Part shown: piece after piece, positions 22,432 to 32,838 of the stretch
Layout of the letters: every line of letters begins with the position of its first letter
How positions within the stretch are numbered: the stretch's first letter is position 1
NCBI GenBank assembly: GCA_000697665.1
Contig: KL197709.1
Span: 597,877 to 661,876, forward strand
Direction: 5' to 3'
DNA length: 64,000 bases
From: Jaapia argillacea MUCL 33604
Taxonomy: Eukaryota; Basidiomycota; Agaricomycetes; Jaapiales; Jaapiaceae
The notes under the pieces: generated by a model
What the model was told of the DNA's origin: nothing
Databases searched by the model: none
What the model saw: the letters and a program-made list of their open reading frames with translations, nothing else
Position numbers and translations under genes: made by a program

Positions 22432-23165
22432 ATGCCTACGAACAGCAATGCTCTCACCCCTTGGGGTAGCTCAAACTTCGGACCCTTTACCAATGCTTCC
22501 ACACAACCCTCGGCGAACGGTACCGTTGCCCCTTCCCCGACTACTCTTACAGCCCTCTCTACCTCCGGCCCAACCCTCTTTCTCACCTTCACCAACTTCA
22601 CTCCTTCGGTTCTAAACTGTATCGTCATCGATCGAAACTATGAAACCGTCCGCCGCATTTGTTCAAATATCTCGCCCATCTTCACTCTCATCAAAGACCC
22701 CGAGGGACATAATTTGGCTTTGATCGAGTGGAATTCACTTCCTACGGTCGAGATTACCGGTGTTATCCCCAAGCAGAAGGCAAGAGATTGGCTGGCTCTA
22801 ACTCCAGAGGGAATGTAGGTTGACTTGTTCGCATATTTTATCTTCATCCTGCTGACTTCGATTTTCGCCTAGGTCGAGGATAATGACAGTTGGCCAGGCT
22901 TACTACGTCTGGGCGCCGGCTGGTAAATATGTTTGTGTGGGTTTTCCCCCTGCACCTAGCCTCCGCGAGACATGCTTACCCCCGTACCATTTGTTCATGG
23001 TAGCTCTACTCAACCGTGTCTTCTACCCTCAAAATCCTGGCCAGGATTTGCAAGACTCCAATGAATGTTGCGCTAGAGATGAGTCAGGCTGCGATTGATC
23101 TAAGTCTGTTGGAACCTTGTGTGGTTGCCACCGTTCTTCTCCAGTCTGGTCGAAACATTGATTGA
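22432..23165 (+). CDS. DUF6593-like protein
   Basis: Three exons: 22432-22814, 22873-22936 and 23004-23165, with GTAGGT..GCCTAG and GTGGGT..GGTAG introns. The N-terminus is Thr/Ser/Pro rich. The core reads NYETVRRICSNISPIFTLIK, GHNLALIEWNSLPTVEITG, then SRIMTVGQAYYVWAPAGKY. This matches the ordering of the DUF6593 domain of basidiomycetes (a small beta-rich domain with an IEW motif and Y.W box). It ends NVALEMSQAAIDLSLLEP, like that family's C-terminal helix. The function of DUF6593 proteins is unknown. The splice model is supported by restoration of the conserved tail. Confidence 0.6.
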
Positions 23166-23389
23166 TTTCTTTAACATGTCTCATGCGCAACTTTACACTA
23201 GATTTTCATTCGCGATATATGGAACTTGCGTATCTCTTTCCGATCCCTCTTTACCAAGCACCTTCGTCTTTTACTCTACGGCATTTGTACAATTTTGCAT
23301 CACTAGTAATACACCCTCTGCTCAGAGATAAAGAGGTCCAAATATAAAATCTCCGTCGTCAAACATGTCCTTCCCAAACCTCTGATCCT

Positions 23390-23635
23390 CGACAGGCCGA
23401 GGCTGAGACCAACGGCGTGCCGAAGAGACATACAAGTGTTGCTCGACTGACCAACATCTTCATCCCTGAACTTGGCGTTAGGTCCGGCCACAAGTTCCGA
23501 CGTAATCGGGTGGTTGGAATTCGGAACTATGGGGCCGAAACATCTACAAGCCTCTCCTGGAACAAAGTTGAACGGCAAGGAAAAGAGATCGCCTGGATAG
23601 GTGCCGAAGTGGGAGGAATGTTTGAAGGTAGATAA
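23390..23635 (+). pseudogene. Short DUF6593-like gene remnant inside the left arm
   Basis: A 72-codon open stretch includes LTNIFIPELGVRSGHKFRRN and VERQGKEIAWIGAE. The GKEIAWI segment recalls the IEW strand of DUF6593 proteins, such as the neighbour at 22.4 kb. No complete gene surrounds it. The right arm holds the same sequence in more decayed form, so it was duplicated together with the F-box gene. Low certainty about identity. Confidence 0.3.
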
Positions 23636-23786
23636 CTACTCGCCACTGGAATGAGCGCTATCAAGTGACGAGAGGATGGGTAGGCCGCGGTCGTGGGATG
23701 CCACAACATCCTCGACTGCTTGGAACAAAAATAATTCATGGTGTGCTGGAATTAAATATGATGGTCGACGGATCAGTTTGTTGGTA

Positions 23787-25025
23787 TCAAGTTTCGGGGA
23801 ATACCAAAACGCCATCCATGTCCTCTATCCGATATTGGCGCGAGGACAATGATTCCATTCCTTGAGAAAAGACCTTGGGATGATGATAGCGAATGTGATC
23901 GAGGAGACGACGATCCAAGAATCGGAGGAGCTGGAGGTTCGGCGCATTTAAGGTGCTTAGCCTGGCAAAAAATATTTTTGCTTGGTGTCTGCTAACGCTC
24001 TCCTCGGTGTACACCAAACCCAGATGGGCGGTGGTGGGCAACTCTGCCGGGAAGCCATTCATGAAACGGATATGTATAACCATCCTGCGGAGGTTTGGGC
24101 ACAAGGATGCGACGATGGGTACTGCATTTTCCAAGTGGCTTGTCCTGAGTGTGATGGAACTGAGCTGGTCCCTATACTGAGTGAGAAGAAGGCTTGGCAG
24201 CCCATTCCAACCGCTGATGGCGAGGTGATGGAGGGAGGGGAATGCGGGAACGTTTTTGGTGTCAAAATAAGGTGCCGATCTCCCTGCCATCTCCAATGAA
24301 ACCAAATAAGGGAGGTGGGGTCCCACCTGGAGTTGCGCTAGATTGTTGTGAGCCTCTGGCAGCTCAAGGATGCGGAGGTTAGGGGCTGCACGAAGGAGTT
24401 GATCCCATTCAGAGAGATCGGGGTACGGGGACCGTCTCCATCGAAGAACTCGCAGTGCGGGGCCGCAGCTGGCGGCCAGATCCCCAACGATAGATGAAGG
24501 CCATGGGGGATGGTAGTTGTCATCACGGGCGACGATGAGAATGGCCAGGTTGGGGAGGCAGTGGAAAATATCCGATAAGTGGGAGATTTCTTCGTCCGGC
24601 GGGATGCCTTCTGGTGCGTAATGAGTCTGACTCCTTCGAGCAAGTTCAAACCGCTTCGTATGCCATCCCAGTGAGGGCACACCATCTCCGTCAATCTCTG
24701 CCCTCCGCTTCGAATCCAATAGGTTGGTACGCAGAGACACTAAATCCCGTCGGTTGTTGATGATGATGGCCTCGTAAAGGAATGGTAAGGCCATCGAATG
24801 CCATGCCTTGCAGACGCGGACCAGAGCTCGCTTGGTCACGAGGGATTCGCGAAGAGATTCCACTACTTCCTGCTCCGACAAGGGAGGAGGCAGCTTGAAC
24901 GGGTCACGAATATCTGTGTCGAGGACTTGTGGGGAAGCGGCGGTCGAAAGTTGGAAGATTGCTAACCATATCTCAGCTGGTAGAGTAAAGTGATGGGAGG
25001 ACTTTCGCCTCCTCTTTCCACCCAT
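23787..25025 (-). CDS. F-box protein, inverted copy A (intronless, 412 aa)
   Basis: Intronless 412-residue frame starting MGGKRRRKSSHHFTLPAEIW, where FTLPAEIWLAIFQLSTAAS is the F-box-like helix. A second helix VTKRALVRVCKAWHSMALPF and YEAIIINNRRDLVSLRTNL follow, as usual in basidiomycete F-box proteins. The C-terminal two thirds have irregular leucine-rich units (LRILELPEAHNNL, LHHLAISGWN). Copy B at 27372 is highly similar throughout and also open, so both look functional. The arrangement is divergent around a third F-box gene. Expected role: substrate receptor of an SCF complex; substrate unknown. Confidence 0.72.
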   Translation of the reverse strand: MGGKRRRKSSHHFTLPAEIWLAIFQLSTAASPQVLDTDIRDPFKLPPPLSEQEVVESLRESLVTKRALVRVCKAWHSMALPFLYEAIIINNRRDLVSLRTNLLDSKRRAEIDGDGVPSLGWHTKRFELARRSQTHYAPEGIPPDEEISHLSDIFHCLPNLAILIVARDDNYHPPWPSSIVGDLAASCGPALRVLRWRRSPYPDLSEWDQLLRAAPNLRILELPEAHNNLAQLQVGPHLPYLVSLEMAGRSAPYFDTKNVPAFPSLHHLAISGWNGLPSLLLTQYRDQLSSITLRTSHLENAVPIVASLCPNLRRMVIHIRFMNGFPAELPTTAHLGLVYTEESVSRHQAKIFFARLSTLNAPNLQLLRFLDRRLLDHIRYHHPKVFSQGMESLSSRQYRIEDMDGVLVFPET

Positions 25026-25490
25026 CTCAAGCGAAGATATCCTAAGCTCGGGCTCATCAACTTGAAGGTTTGACGATGTTAGAGACGAGTCGCGTTTACC
25101 TATTCACTCGGATTAAGTATGCCACCTGAATCCCAGTCAGTCTTCACAGATGTTGCAGGATGGGGTGTGGTTGAACAGAAGATAAGTCGACAGTTTATGA
25201 GTTACAGTTTTACGTATATAAATAAAAACAATTATCAGAGTGGATAATCAGGATACACGACGGTATAAGTGATCGTCAGCCCTCTGAAGTGTTGTCCAAG
25301 TGACTTGCTCGGCCACCCAACTATGATGGCAACCTATCCCAGCCCTAACAGTCAACATACTCGTTGCCTCCTCGAGTCAAGTCCAACGGGCACGTATCCT
25401 AGAGGATGCTCGGCTGTGTCGAATCGGAGGAGACACATTGATTTAGTCGTAAGCAGAGAAACATGGTTGACATTCGCCTGACGCACCACC
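25026..25490. other. Intergenic region
   Basis: The first 60 bp belong to the inverted-repeat arm. The remainder shows an A/T-rich stretch with GTATATAAATAAA near 25214 and no gene. Confidence 0.4.
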
Positions 25491-27048
25491 TCAAACTCTA
25501 CGACGGTCATCCTCGCGGGCACAGCGAATAGCAATAAATATGTCCACTACCTCCCTGAGCTTCATCTCTCGAGAATCGGGCCAATCTGGCGTGGAAAAGG
25601 ACACTGTTCGTAGATATGGGAAGAGTCGGTCGAGAAACCGAGCAGCATTGGCTGTTTGGGTGACTCCCATATCTCCAAGAGCCACTTCCCGGAGTTGGTG
25701 GCGGAGGACTGGAATGTCTGTCCATACATATGGTGCTTCTCCATGAATGGGAATCTTGAGTTCGACAAGGTGGGGGCACGACAAGGCAAAGACTTGAAGA
25801 CAATGGATCTTGGTTGTGCATGAGAGGTAGATTCCACGACAATTGCTAGGAAGGATGTTGAGAGTTTCGATCTCGGGCCATGAGGTCGCCATGCAACATG
25901 CATGTTCATCGGAGAGGGCGGGCGTCGATGCAATGCTATCGATGACAAGGTGTTGCAGATGGCGCAATTTTAAAAGAGGTTCCAGAGGCTGGAAAGGCAT
26001 TGTGCGGGGTATCGTACTGGGATGAGCTGTACCCGCCTCGCATCGAAAGTCAACTCGGCGAAGCGTGGCCTGAAACCTTTCTTGCAGTGTGAGAAAGCAG
26101 TCGCCCCACTCCTCCCACTGGTGACCCGAGAGATTGCGAATGACAGAATCCTCTAGTCTGTCTGACGAGATAACTCCAAGCACCGCGACAACGTGTTCCA
26201 GTCTCCCTTTAAGATCCAACTTGACCAATCGGAGAAACGTGATGGTAGAACACCCATGTGTTAACGTTGAACCGTCGACGTTGACACCCAGCTGCGTCAA
26301 GTGGGGCATCGCGGAGAAGAGGAGGAGAGAGGCACCGTCGACGACGGTCTCGATGTTGTTGAGCATGAGCGAGCGGAGATTGGTCATTTTGACAATTAGA
26401 TCCATAGGCGGTTGAAAGGTGACTCTTTGGATATGAACGTGCTCCAAGTTCGGCACCTGCGAAACGAGGACACTCAGAAGAGCGGCGGCTGGTAATGAAA
26501 ATGTGGTTCCTCCCGATGGAATATCTACAGTGCGAAGTGATGGTGAGATGAACGGAAATAAGCGGCTCGATGTGGAAAGCAGGTGGATACGTCGCAACTC
26601 CGGGAAGATGGGCCCTTGACATAAACCAAGGAGGACATGGAAGACGGAATCATGAATCGCGGTTTCCAATGTAAATCGGTATTCGCGGACGCGATGAGAG
26701 TAACTTAAGAGGCGTTTGACCTCAGAATCGACGGTAACTCTGGTCAACATCTATTGCATGCGGAAACATGTAGAAAGTGAGAAAGAAACGTGTAAGCATG
26801 AAGGAAAGACCTACATAAGTGCCATTCACCACTTCAAAGCACGACATCATCTTCAAAAACGGGATGATGGTGTCCATTTTACTCCAAAATACATCTAGAG
26901 CGGGTTCCTCCAGTACTCGACAGGATCTTGCTACGCAACCTAGGGCGGCTAAACAGCCACTGTCTTGCGGGTCAGACAGCCCTTGGAGGATGAGGTCCAA
27001 AAGCTCCCGCGCTTGCAGAACCTGGTGCATACGTGACGGATAGTTCAA
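25491..27048 (-). CDS. F-box/LRR-like protein in the spacer of the inverted repeat
   Basis: Exon 1 (27048-26815) starts MNYPSRMHQVLQARELLDLI and contains LDLILQGLSDPQDSGCLAAL with VARSCRVLEEPALDVFWSKM, the N-terminal pattern of one large Agaricomycete F-box family. The intron 26814-26751 (GTAGGT..CAATAG) is in phase and leads to the 419-codon exon 2, which begins MLTRVTVDSEVKRLL. Leucine-rich segments recur (LRRIHLLSTSS, LRSLMLNN, LRTVSFSTPDW), suggesting a solenoid substrate domain. Total about 497 residues, uninterrupted. It differs clearly from the flanking inverted pair. Confidence 0.7.
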
Positions 27049-27304
27049 CGGCGTAGTATTATCTCAGTTCCACGTAGTGTCGAGATGGTGGTCGTTCGGG
27101 GATGCTTATGGGCCAGGGATATCCAAATGTGATTACGGTATATAACAAGTAAATAGGCTATCTAAGCCTATCTTTCGACTATAAGTTACTTATGCTAAAT
27201 ATAACCAGATTCAACGACGCCACCCATCCTTGACCCATCCTGCGTTGAAACATTGTTGATGAAGACTGACTAGGATTTAGTTAGTGAACAGGTAAATTCG
27301 TCTC

Positions 27305-29055
27305 GTCCCTGAGATCTTCAAACCTTCCGGGTCAAGTTGATGAGTCCGACATCAGGATATCTTCGCTTACGATGGGTGGAAAGAGGAAGCGAAAGCACTC
27401 CCATAACTTTACTCTCCCAGCAGAGATATGGCCAACAATTTTCCAACTTTCGACCGTTTCTCCACAAGTCCTCGACACAGATATTCGTGATCCGTTCAAG
27501 CTGCCACCTCCCTTGTCGGAGCGGGAAGTAGTGGAATCTCTTCGCGAATCCCTCGTGACCAAGAGAGCCCTGGTCCGCGTATGCCAGGCCTGGCATTCGA
27601 TGGCCTCACCATTCCTTTACGAAGCCATCATCATCAACGACCGACGGGATCTAGTGTCTCTGCGTACCAACCTATTGGATTCGAAACGGAGGGCAGAGAT
27701 GGACGCCGATGGTGTGCCCTCACTGGGATGGCATACGAGGCGGTTTGAACTTGCTCGAAGGTGTCAGACTCATTACACACGAGAAGGCATCCCACCGGAC
27801 GAAGAAATCTCCCACTTATCGGATATTTTCCACTGCCTCCCCAATCTTGCCATTCTCATCATCGCCCAAGATAACGGGGACCATCCCCCATGGCCTCCAA
27901 TTATCGTTGCGGATCTGGCCGCGAGCTGTGGCCCCTCACTGCGAGTCCTTCGATGGAGACGGTACCCGTACCCCGATCTCTCTCAATGGGATCAGCTCCT
28001 TCGCGCAACCCCTAACCTCCGCATCCTTGAGCTACCAGCGGCTCACGAGGGTCTAGCGAAACTCCAGGTGGAGCCCCACCTACCCTGTTTGGTTTCATTG
28101 GAGATGCCAGGGAGATCAGGTCCTTATTTTGACACCAAAAATGATCCGGCATTCCCCTCTCTCCATCACCTCGCCATCAACGGTTGGAACGAGCCGCCCA
28201 GCCTTCTCCTTACTCTGTATAGGGACCAGCTCAGTTTGGTCACACTCATCACAAGCCATCTAGATCGTGTAACACCCATCGTCGCATCGATGTGTCCAAA
28301 CCTCGGCAGGATGGTTATTATTCTCCGTTTCATGGATTGTTTACCGGCAGAGCTGCCCACCACCACCCTTCTGGGGTTGGTGTACGTCGAGGAGAGTGTT
28401 GGCAGAAGCCAAGCAAAAGCATTTTTTGCCAGGCTAGGCACTTTGAACGCACCGAACCTTCAGCTCCTCCGATTCTTGGATCGTAGTCTCCTCGATCACA
28501 TTCGATATCATCATCCCAAGGTCTTTTCTCAAGGAATGGGATTATTGTCCTCGCGCCAGTATCGGATAGAGGACATGGATGGCGTCCTGGTGCTCCCTGA
28601 AACTTGATGCCCGCAAACTGTTCCGCCCACCATCATATTTAATTCCAGTGCACCATGAACCACCTTTGTCCCAAACAGCAGAGGATGTTGCGGTATCATA
28701 CAACCCTGCCCATACCCTGGTCACTTAAAAGCGCCGATTCCAGTTGCGATCGCGGCGTGGTAGCCATCTACCTTCAAACACTCCCTCGACGTCAACTCAT
28801 ATCCAGGCGATCCCTTTTCCTTTACGATCAACTTGTTCCAGCAGAGACTTGTAGATATTTTCGGTCCCATAGCTTCCAACCACCTGATTACTTCGACACT
28901 AGTAGCTAGACCTGACGCTAAGTTCAGGGATGCAGATGTTGGTCAGTAGACCGACATTTGTATGTCTCTTCGGCACGCCGCTGGACTCAGCGTCCCCCTG
29001 TAGAGGCTCGGACATTTGGGAAGGACATGGCCGACGATTGTGATTTAATATTTGG
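27305..29055 (+). repeat. Inverted duplication, right arm
   Basis: Reverse-complement partner of 23340-25085. Coding parts are more alike than the 3' flank, which has diverged by many substitutions. Confidence 0.8.
27372..28607 (+). CDS. F-box protein, inverted copy B (intronless, 411 aa)
   Basis: Starts MGGKRKRKHSHNFTLPAEIW and aligns over its full length with copy A on the opposite strand, with one residue fewer after QLSTVSPQ. The F-box-like helix, the RALVRVCQAWHSMASPF segment and the leucine-rich tail are all kept, and the frame is open. Differences cluster in the C-terminal part (LVTLITSHLDRVTPIV versus SITLRTSHLENAVPIV), as expected for diverging substrate receptors. It is transcribed away from the F-box/LRR gene toward the convergent superoxide dismutase gene. 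Confidence 0.72.
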   Translation: MGGKRKRKHSHNFTLPAEIWPTIFQLSTVSPQVLDTDIRDPFKLPPPLSEREVVESLRESLVTKRALVRVCQAWHSMASPFLYEAIIINDRRDLVSLRTNLLDSKRRAEMDADGVPSLGWHTRRFELARRCQTHYTREGIPPDEEISHLSDIFHCLPNLAILIIAQDNGDHPPWPPIIVADLAASCGPSLRVLRWRRYPYPDLSQWDQLLRATPNLRILELPAAHEGLAKLQVEPHLPCLVSLEMPGRSGPYFDTKNDPAFPSLHHLAINGWNEPPSLLLTLYRDQLSLVTLITSHLDRVTPIVASMCPNLGRMVIILRFMDCLPAELPTTTLLGLVYVEESVGRSQAKAFFARLGTLNAPNLQLLRFLDRSLLDHIRYHHPKVFSQGMGLLSSRQYRIEDMDGVLVLPET

Positions 29056-29182
29056 GGACCATGTCAACAGGAAAAATCCCATAAACACTTTCTCCGGTCA
29101 TCCTACAAATGATCATAACTACTTCTGCTGTGTTCTGAACCTACACACGCCAACGAACTTCAAACGACGCCCCACTAACTTC
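28608..29182. other. Intergenic region, mostly right-arm repeat
   Basis: Up to about 29055 this is the decayed counterpart of the left-arm 3' flank. No intact gene is seen. Confidence 0.5.
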
Positions 29183-30047
29183 TTAAAGCTTGGTGGAGCC
29201 AGATGTCGCCTCCGCGAACCTCTTCTCAGCTTCGTCGAAGTTGATGACGCTCCAGATTGCGTTGAGGTACTGTATGAAGAAATCAATGACCTGCCTCACC
29301 AAATCAACAGCGTACGTACGTCGACCTTAACGTTGAGGTACTGAAGGTAGAAGGCATGCTCCCAAATATCGACACCGATGATGGGGTGGTGGGTGAGGAG
29401 GGGATCTTGGTTCGAAGTGGTGGTGATTTCAAGGCGCTTCGTTGATGGGTTAACGCCCTGTACCAAGACGCGCATTAGTTCTAAAGCATACAGCAAGATA
29501 TTGAGGGTGACGTACGAGCCATCCCCAACCGGAACCCTGAATGCCAGCGGTGGTGGTGTTGAACTCTTTCTTGAGGTTATCAAGAGAGCCGAACGCCTCC
29601 ACAATGGCCTTTTTGAGAGGGCCCTCCTTCAGGGCACCGCCATTACCCTTCTTCTCAGAAGAAGCGGGTGCAAGGTTCTTCCAGAACAGAGAGTGGTTGA
29701 TGTGTCCTGTGAAATCACGAGGTTGTGTACATCAGCCAACCAAAATCCAAGCGAAGCCGCGGACAATCCGATAACACCACGCCCCTCAAGGTTGCACTAC
29801 GGCGTACAAAGAATGAAGACCGATATTTACCACCACCATTGAACTTGAGCGCAGCCTGAAGGGCAATCCTCTCCTTCGGGGTCAACGCCTTCGCGTACGC
29901 CTGCTCAGCGGAGTTGAGGGCATTGACATAGGTCTGATGATGCTTCTTATGATGAAGCTCCATTATCTGCCTCGAGATGAAAGGTTCGAGAGCATCATAA
30001 GGATAAGGAAGGTCGGGGAGTGTATGTTGGCCCGGAGTGAATGACAT
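29183..30047 (-). CDS. SOD2: Manganese superoxide dismutase, no obvious presequence
   Basis: It converts superoxide to hydrogen peroxide and oxygen. Four exons give about 210 residues. The start [20 protein letters not shown] goes straight into the Mn/Fe-SOD fold. [15 protein letters not shown] carries the first metal His, [13 protein letters not shown] the second, and [13 protein letters not shown] the metal Asp and last His. Junctions: NGGG (GTAAAT..CACAG) HINHS; GWGWL (GTACGT..TACAG) GVNPST; KVD (GTACGT..TACAG) YLNAIW. GSGWGWL and GG.QGSG-type segments favour Mn over Fe. The absence of a mitochondrial leader suggests the cytosolic form known from several fungi, though an upstream leader exon cannot be excluded. 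Confidence 0.93.
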
Positions 30048-30603
30048 GGCTGTGGACGTAGAGTGGAATCTGGGAGAGTTTAGTTGCTATCTCCTAGCTA
30101 TATAAGCGCAGACAGAAGACCCAGTAAATCGGTATTTATGGCTGAACAATGCCGGAAAGTCAGCGGGACCACAGGCTGATTCATGATCGATAGAGGATGA
30201 GCACAGGTGACGTTCTTTATCTCACAGTCGCCACCCGGTCCTCGTCTCCGAGATCACTTCGAATTCTTATGGCTTTTTACTGGCTTGCTTGTGATATGCT
30301 GGCTTGCTCGAATCCTTGCGCCATTCGTTGTTTATATCACTCCCACCGAATCTCCACCTTGTGTATGAAAGGTTCTCACTGCTAGGGCACGAGTTGAGAG
30401 GGATCATTACGCTGATATCAGGACTGAATGCAACGGCGGCATTAGCGAGCTGGCTGGTCGCTGGTCTGCCCTCCTCAGCGCCGCTACAGCGCTAACTTGA
30501 TGGTTTTTTTTTGTAAATCGTAATCATACCCGAGGTACTTATACAACGCGGGGGTCAGTACACTCTCGAGTCTCTGCTCCGCTAGTCCATCTTCAGTACA
30601 GAA
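30048..30603. other. Divergent intergenic region
   Basis: It lies between the start of the superoxide dismutase gene and the start of the dehydrogenase gene on the other strand, so it carries both promoters. No gene is seen. Confidence 0.45.
30098..30107 (-). promoter_or_regulatory. TATA-like box of the superoxide dismutase gene
   Basis: Reading on the - strand, CTTATATAG lies about 50-60 bp before the ATG. The sequence fits a TATA element; the start site itself is not known. Confidence 0.45.
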
Positions 30604-31754
30604 ATGTCGAAGCAACTCGTCTGGTTGATCACTGGCACCTCGTATGTTTCCCCCTTCGCCTTCTCCTTGAACCCACTGTAATACCCAACCAGCTCAGGCA
30701 TAGGTCGCGATCTATCCCTCGCAGCCCTAAACTGAGGCGACAAAGTAATCGCTACGGCACGAAGTCGTTCCCTCTCAAAACTCGAAGACCTTCGAGCCCA
30801 AGGAGCTGATACCTTGGAATTAGACGTCACCTCCGGTCTAGATTCACTAAAGGAAGTAGCAAAGAAGGCGGTGGCGATATATGGGCGAGTAGACGTACTC
30901 GTCAATAATGCTGGCTATCTCCTCTTTGGTGCTATCGAAGAAAACACCCCAGAGGAGACTTTTGACCAGTTCAAGTGAGCTTGTGCACTTATTGGATCAA
31001 ATCGCGAAACTTTGGTATTCAGTTGTCTTTTTTTGAGCACCAATGTCTTCGGCGCCCTCAATGTCGCTAGGGCATTTCTCCCACACATGCGAGAACGGAA
31101 GACTGGCACGATAATATGGCTCGGGTCTGTCGCAGGATGGTGGTGCGTCTAAGCCCCTTTCAGCCCTCTTGTCGTCATACTTATCTATTCCTTCACGTTC
31201 TAGGACAGGACCCAGCTTTGGGGTCTATTGTGGCACGAAACATGCCATCCGAGGTCCATTTCTTCCCTCTTGCTTTACTCCTTGTGTCTTATCTTGTCGT
31301 CATTGACTTCATAGCGATTTCGCAGAGTTTACACGATGAAGTCGCCCCACTGGGACTACGAAGCATTTGTGTTGAACTTGGATATTTTCGCACAGATTTG
31401 TTGTCCGGGGACAATCGGTCTCCTTATATTTCACGAATTGGAGATTATAAGGAGATTACTGCGGAAGCTGATGCGCATCTTGAAGGTTCGCTGCTAGTCC
31501 ACTGTGCCTTCCTCGTTTTCGTTCGATTAATTTTGACATGTCTAGCATCCAACCAGCACCAGCCTGGTGACCCAAAGAAAGGTGTAGAAGTCATCGTTGA
31601 CTTGGTGAAGGGAGAAGGAGCAGCGACAGGGAGAGAAGTCCCGGCTGTGATCGACCTCGGGACTGATTGTTATCAAGGTGTGAGGGGTGTGTGCGAGAGC
31701 ACGTTGAAGAGGTTGGAAGAGTGGGAGAGTGTTTCGAGGAGTACTGATTTCTGA
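30604..31754 (+). pseudogene. Short-chain dehydrogenase/reductase with one in-frame stop
   Basis: Exon 1 starts MSKQLVWLITGTS and splices (GTATGT..ACCAG) to SGIGRDLSLAALN, giving the TGxxxGIG nucleotide-binding motif. The next codon is TGA (30733-30735), followed in the same frame by GDKVIATARSRSLSKLED and the full remaining fold: LELDVTS, VDVLVNNAGY (NNAG motif), an SV.G strand and the catalytic YCGTK (YxxxK). Later introns (GTGAGC..TTGAG, GTGCGT..TCTAG, GTCCAT..CATAG, GTTCGC..GTCTAG) are all in phase. Nearly everything is intact, so this is either a very young pseudogene, a sequence error or a polymorphic null; CGA-to-TGA is the likely origin. The substrate cannot be predicted. Confidence 0.82.
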
Positions 31755-31861
31755 ACTGATAAGCAGAAACGACTGATAAGTAACTAAAGCAATAACGCCG
31801 AAGCCTGATCGTTGTAATAGTAAAAACGATGCAAAAGTTTCTATCCAGGATATCTCTCGAA

Positions 31862-31934
31862 TTCCCGCTAGCCGATTTGAACGACTGACCTCGTCATTAC
31901 TAGTGACGCGCTCTACCAACTGAGCTAAGAGGGA
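31862..31934 (-). tRNA. tRNA-Thr (AGT anticodon)
   Basis: On the - strand a 73-base cloverleaf can be drawn: D arm TAGCTCAGTTGGTAGAGC, anticodon stem CGTCA/TGACG with loop CTAGTAA (anticodon AGT, Thr), and T arm AGTCG TTCAAAT CGGCT. The acceptor stem TCCCTCT/AGCGGGA pairs except at the fifth pair, which is T opposite C. There is no intron. A- and B-box sequences (TAGCTCAGTTGG and GTTCAAATC) are intact. The single mismatch leaves a small chance of a weakened copy. Confidence 0.88.
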
Positions 31935-32104
31935 CTTAGGGATCGAGGTTTTTGAACATTCTCATGCATTTCGTACTCAAGGTGGCTCATGCCGAGACTC
32001 AGAGGGCACCGCCACCTCCAGGTCTCACCTTATCCAAAATAATCCGCTCCACCTCGCAGCATGGAGTACTCTACGAGATCATCAAGCGTCATCCGTCTCT
32101 CCCC

Positions 32105-32111
32105 TATAAAA
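32105..32111 (+). promoter_or_regulatory. TATA box upstream of the glycine-rich membrane protein gene
   Basis: TATAAAA lies about 90 bp before the ATG at 32197, a normal spacing for a fungal TATA promoter. Confidence 0.45.
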
Positions 32112-32196
32112 TGCCACACCCCTCGGATTGAAAAATCACCTTCTCTTCAATCCTTGAATCGCCTTTCACGAACTTGAAAAAATCCTCGATTCTCAA

Positions 32197-32838
32197 ATGA
32201 CCATCACCGCACCTCTCGTTGTTTTGAGTTGCTTCGCGATTTCTGTTTCTGCTCAGTATGGCGGAGGATATGGGAATGGGAATGGGTATGGATACGGAAA
32301 TGGTATGGGCGGAGGTGGGATCGCTGGTGTTGTAATCGGTACGTCCCTTCTTGTTCATCTACTTAGTTCCAACTCATTGACTGGTCCATAGCCGTCGCTG
32401 CTGCAATCCTTTTGTGCTGTCTCTGCGCATGTCTAATGCGAAGACGACGTCGCGCTCGAGCGGGCGCCAACACCGGGTATGGAGGTGCTCCAATGACGTC
32501 GACTGGCGGTGGATTATTCGGCCGGAGTAACAAAGGAATGGCCACTGGGCCGCAGACGGAAGCTGGATATGGACCCGGTCCTAATACCGATTACGCTGCT
32601 GGTCCTGGAGCTGGTTATGGGAATGGAGCTGGCAATGGATATGATGGCGGCGCTGGAAATGGTGCTGTCCCTCCTCAGTATTCTAAGTTTGAGCCGGTGA
32701 GGTTTTCGTCTACCTACTAGTCTGGACTCCTTACTGAGATGTTGGACTTATTTTTAGCCCGCTGGTGCTCCACCGACTGCTCCCCCTCCTACTGCTACGG
32801 GAGGTTTCATGGGTAGACTTGGACGCAATCGCGCCTAA
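32197..32838 (+). CDS. Small glycine/tyrosine-rich single-pass membrane protein
   Basis: Three exons: 32197-32338, 32392-32696 and 32758-32838 (GTACGT..CCATAG and GTGAGG..TTTTAG). The N-terminus MTITAPLVVLSCFAISVSAQ is a signal peptide with a likely cut after SVSA. A short Gly/Tyr/Asn-rich outer segment follows, then the transmembrane stretch GIAGVVIAVAAAILLCCLCA, a stop-transfer block MRRRRRAR, and a cytoplasmic Gly/Tyr/Pro-rich tail ending GGFMGRLGRNRA. This layout is like small cell-surface or signalling adaptors of basidiomycetes. No named family was recognised. Confidence 0.7.

Larger units (their letters stand above)
23340..25085 (-). repeat. Inverted duplication, left arm
   Basis: Reverse complement of the block at about 27305-29055. 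Similarity starts upstream of the F-box ATG (shared AAGTTGATGAG and AGGATATCTTCGCTT) and runs through the gene into about 400 bp of 3' flank, including GTATGTCTCTTCGGCACGCC. The arms are about 1.75 kb and separated by about 2.2 kb. Confidence 0.8.

Noticed and set aside
23340-29055. Inverted F-box arms as terminal repeats of a large DNA transposon
   Set aside because: The arms contain ordinary coding genes, have no transposon-like ends or target duplications, and the spacer gene is an F-box gene, not a transposase.
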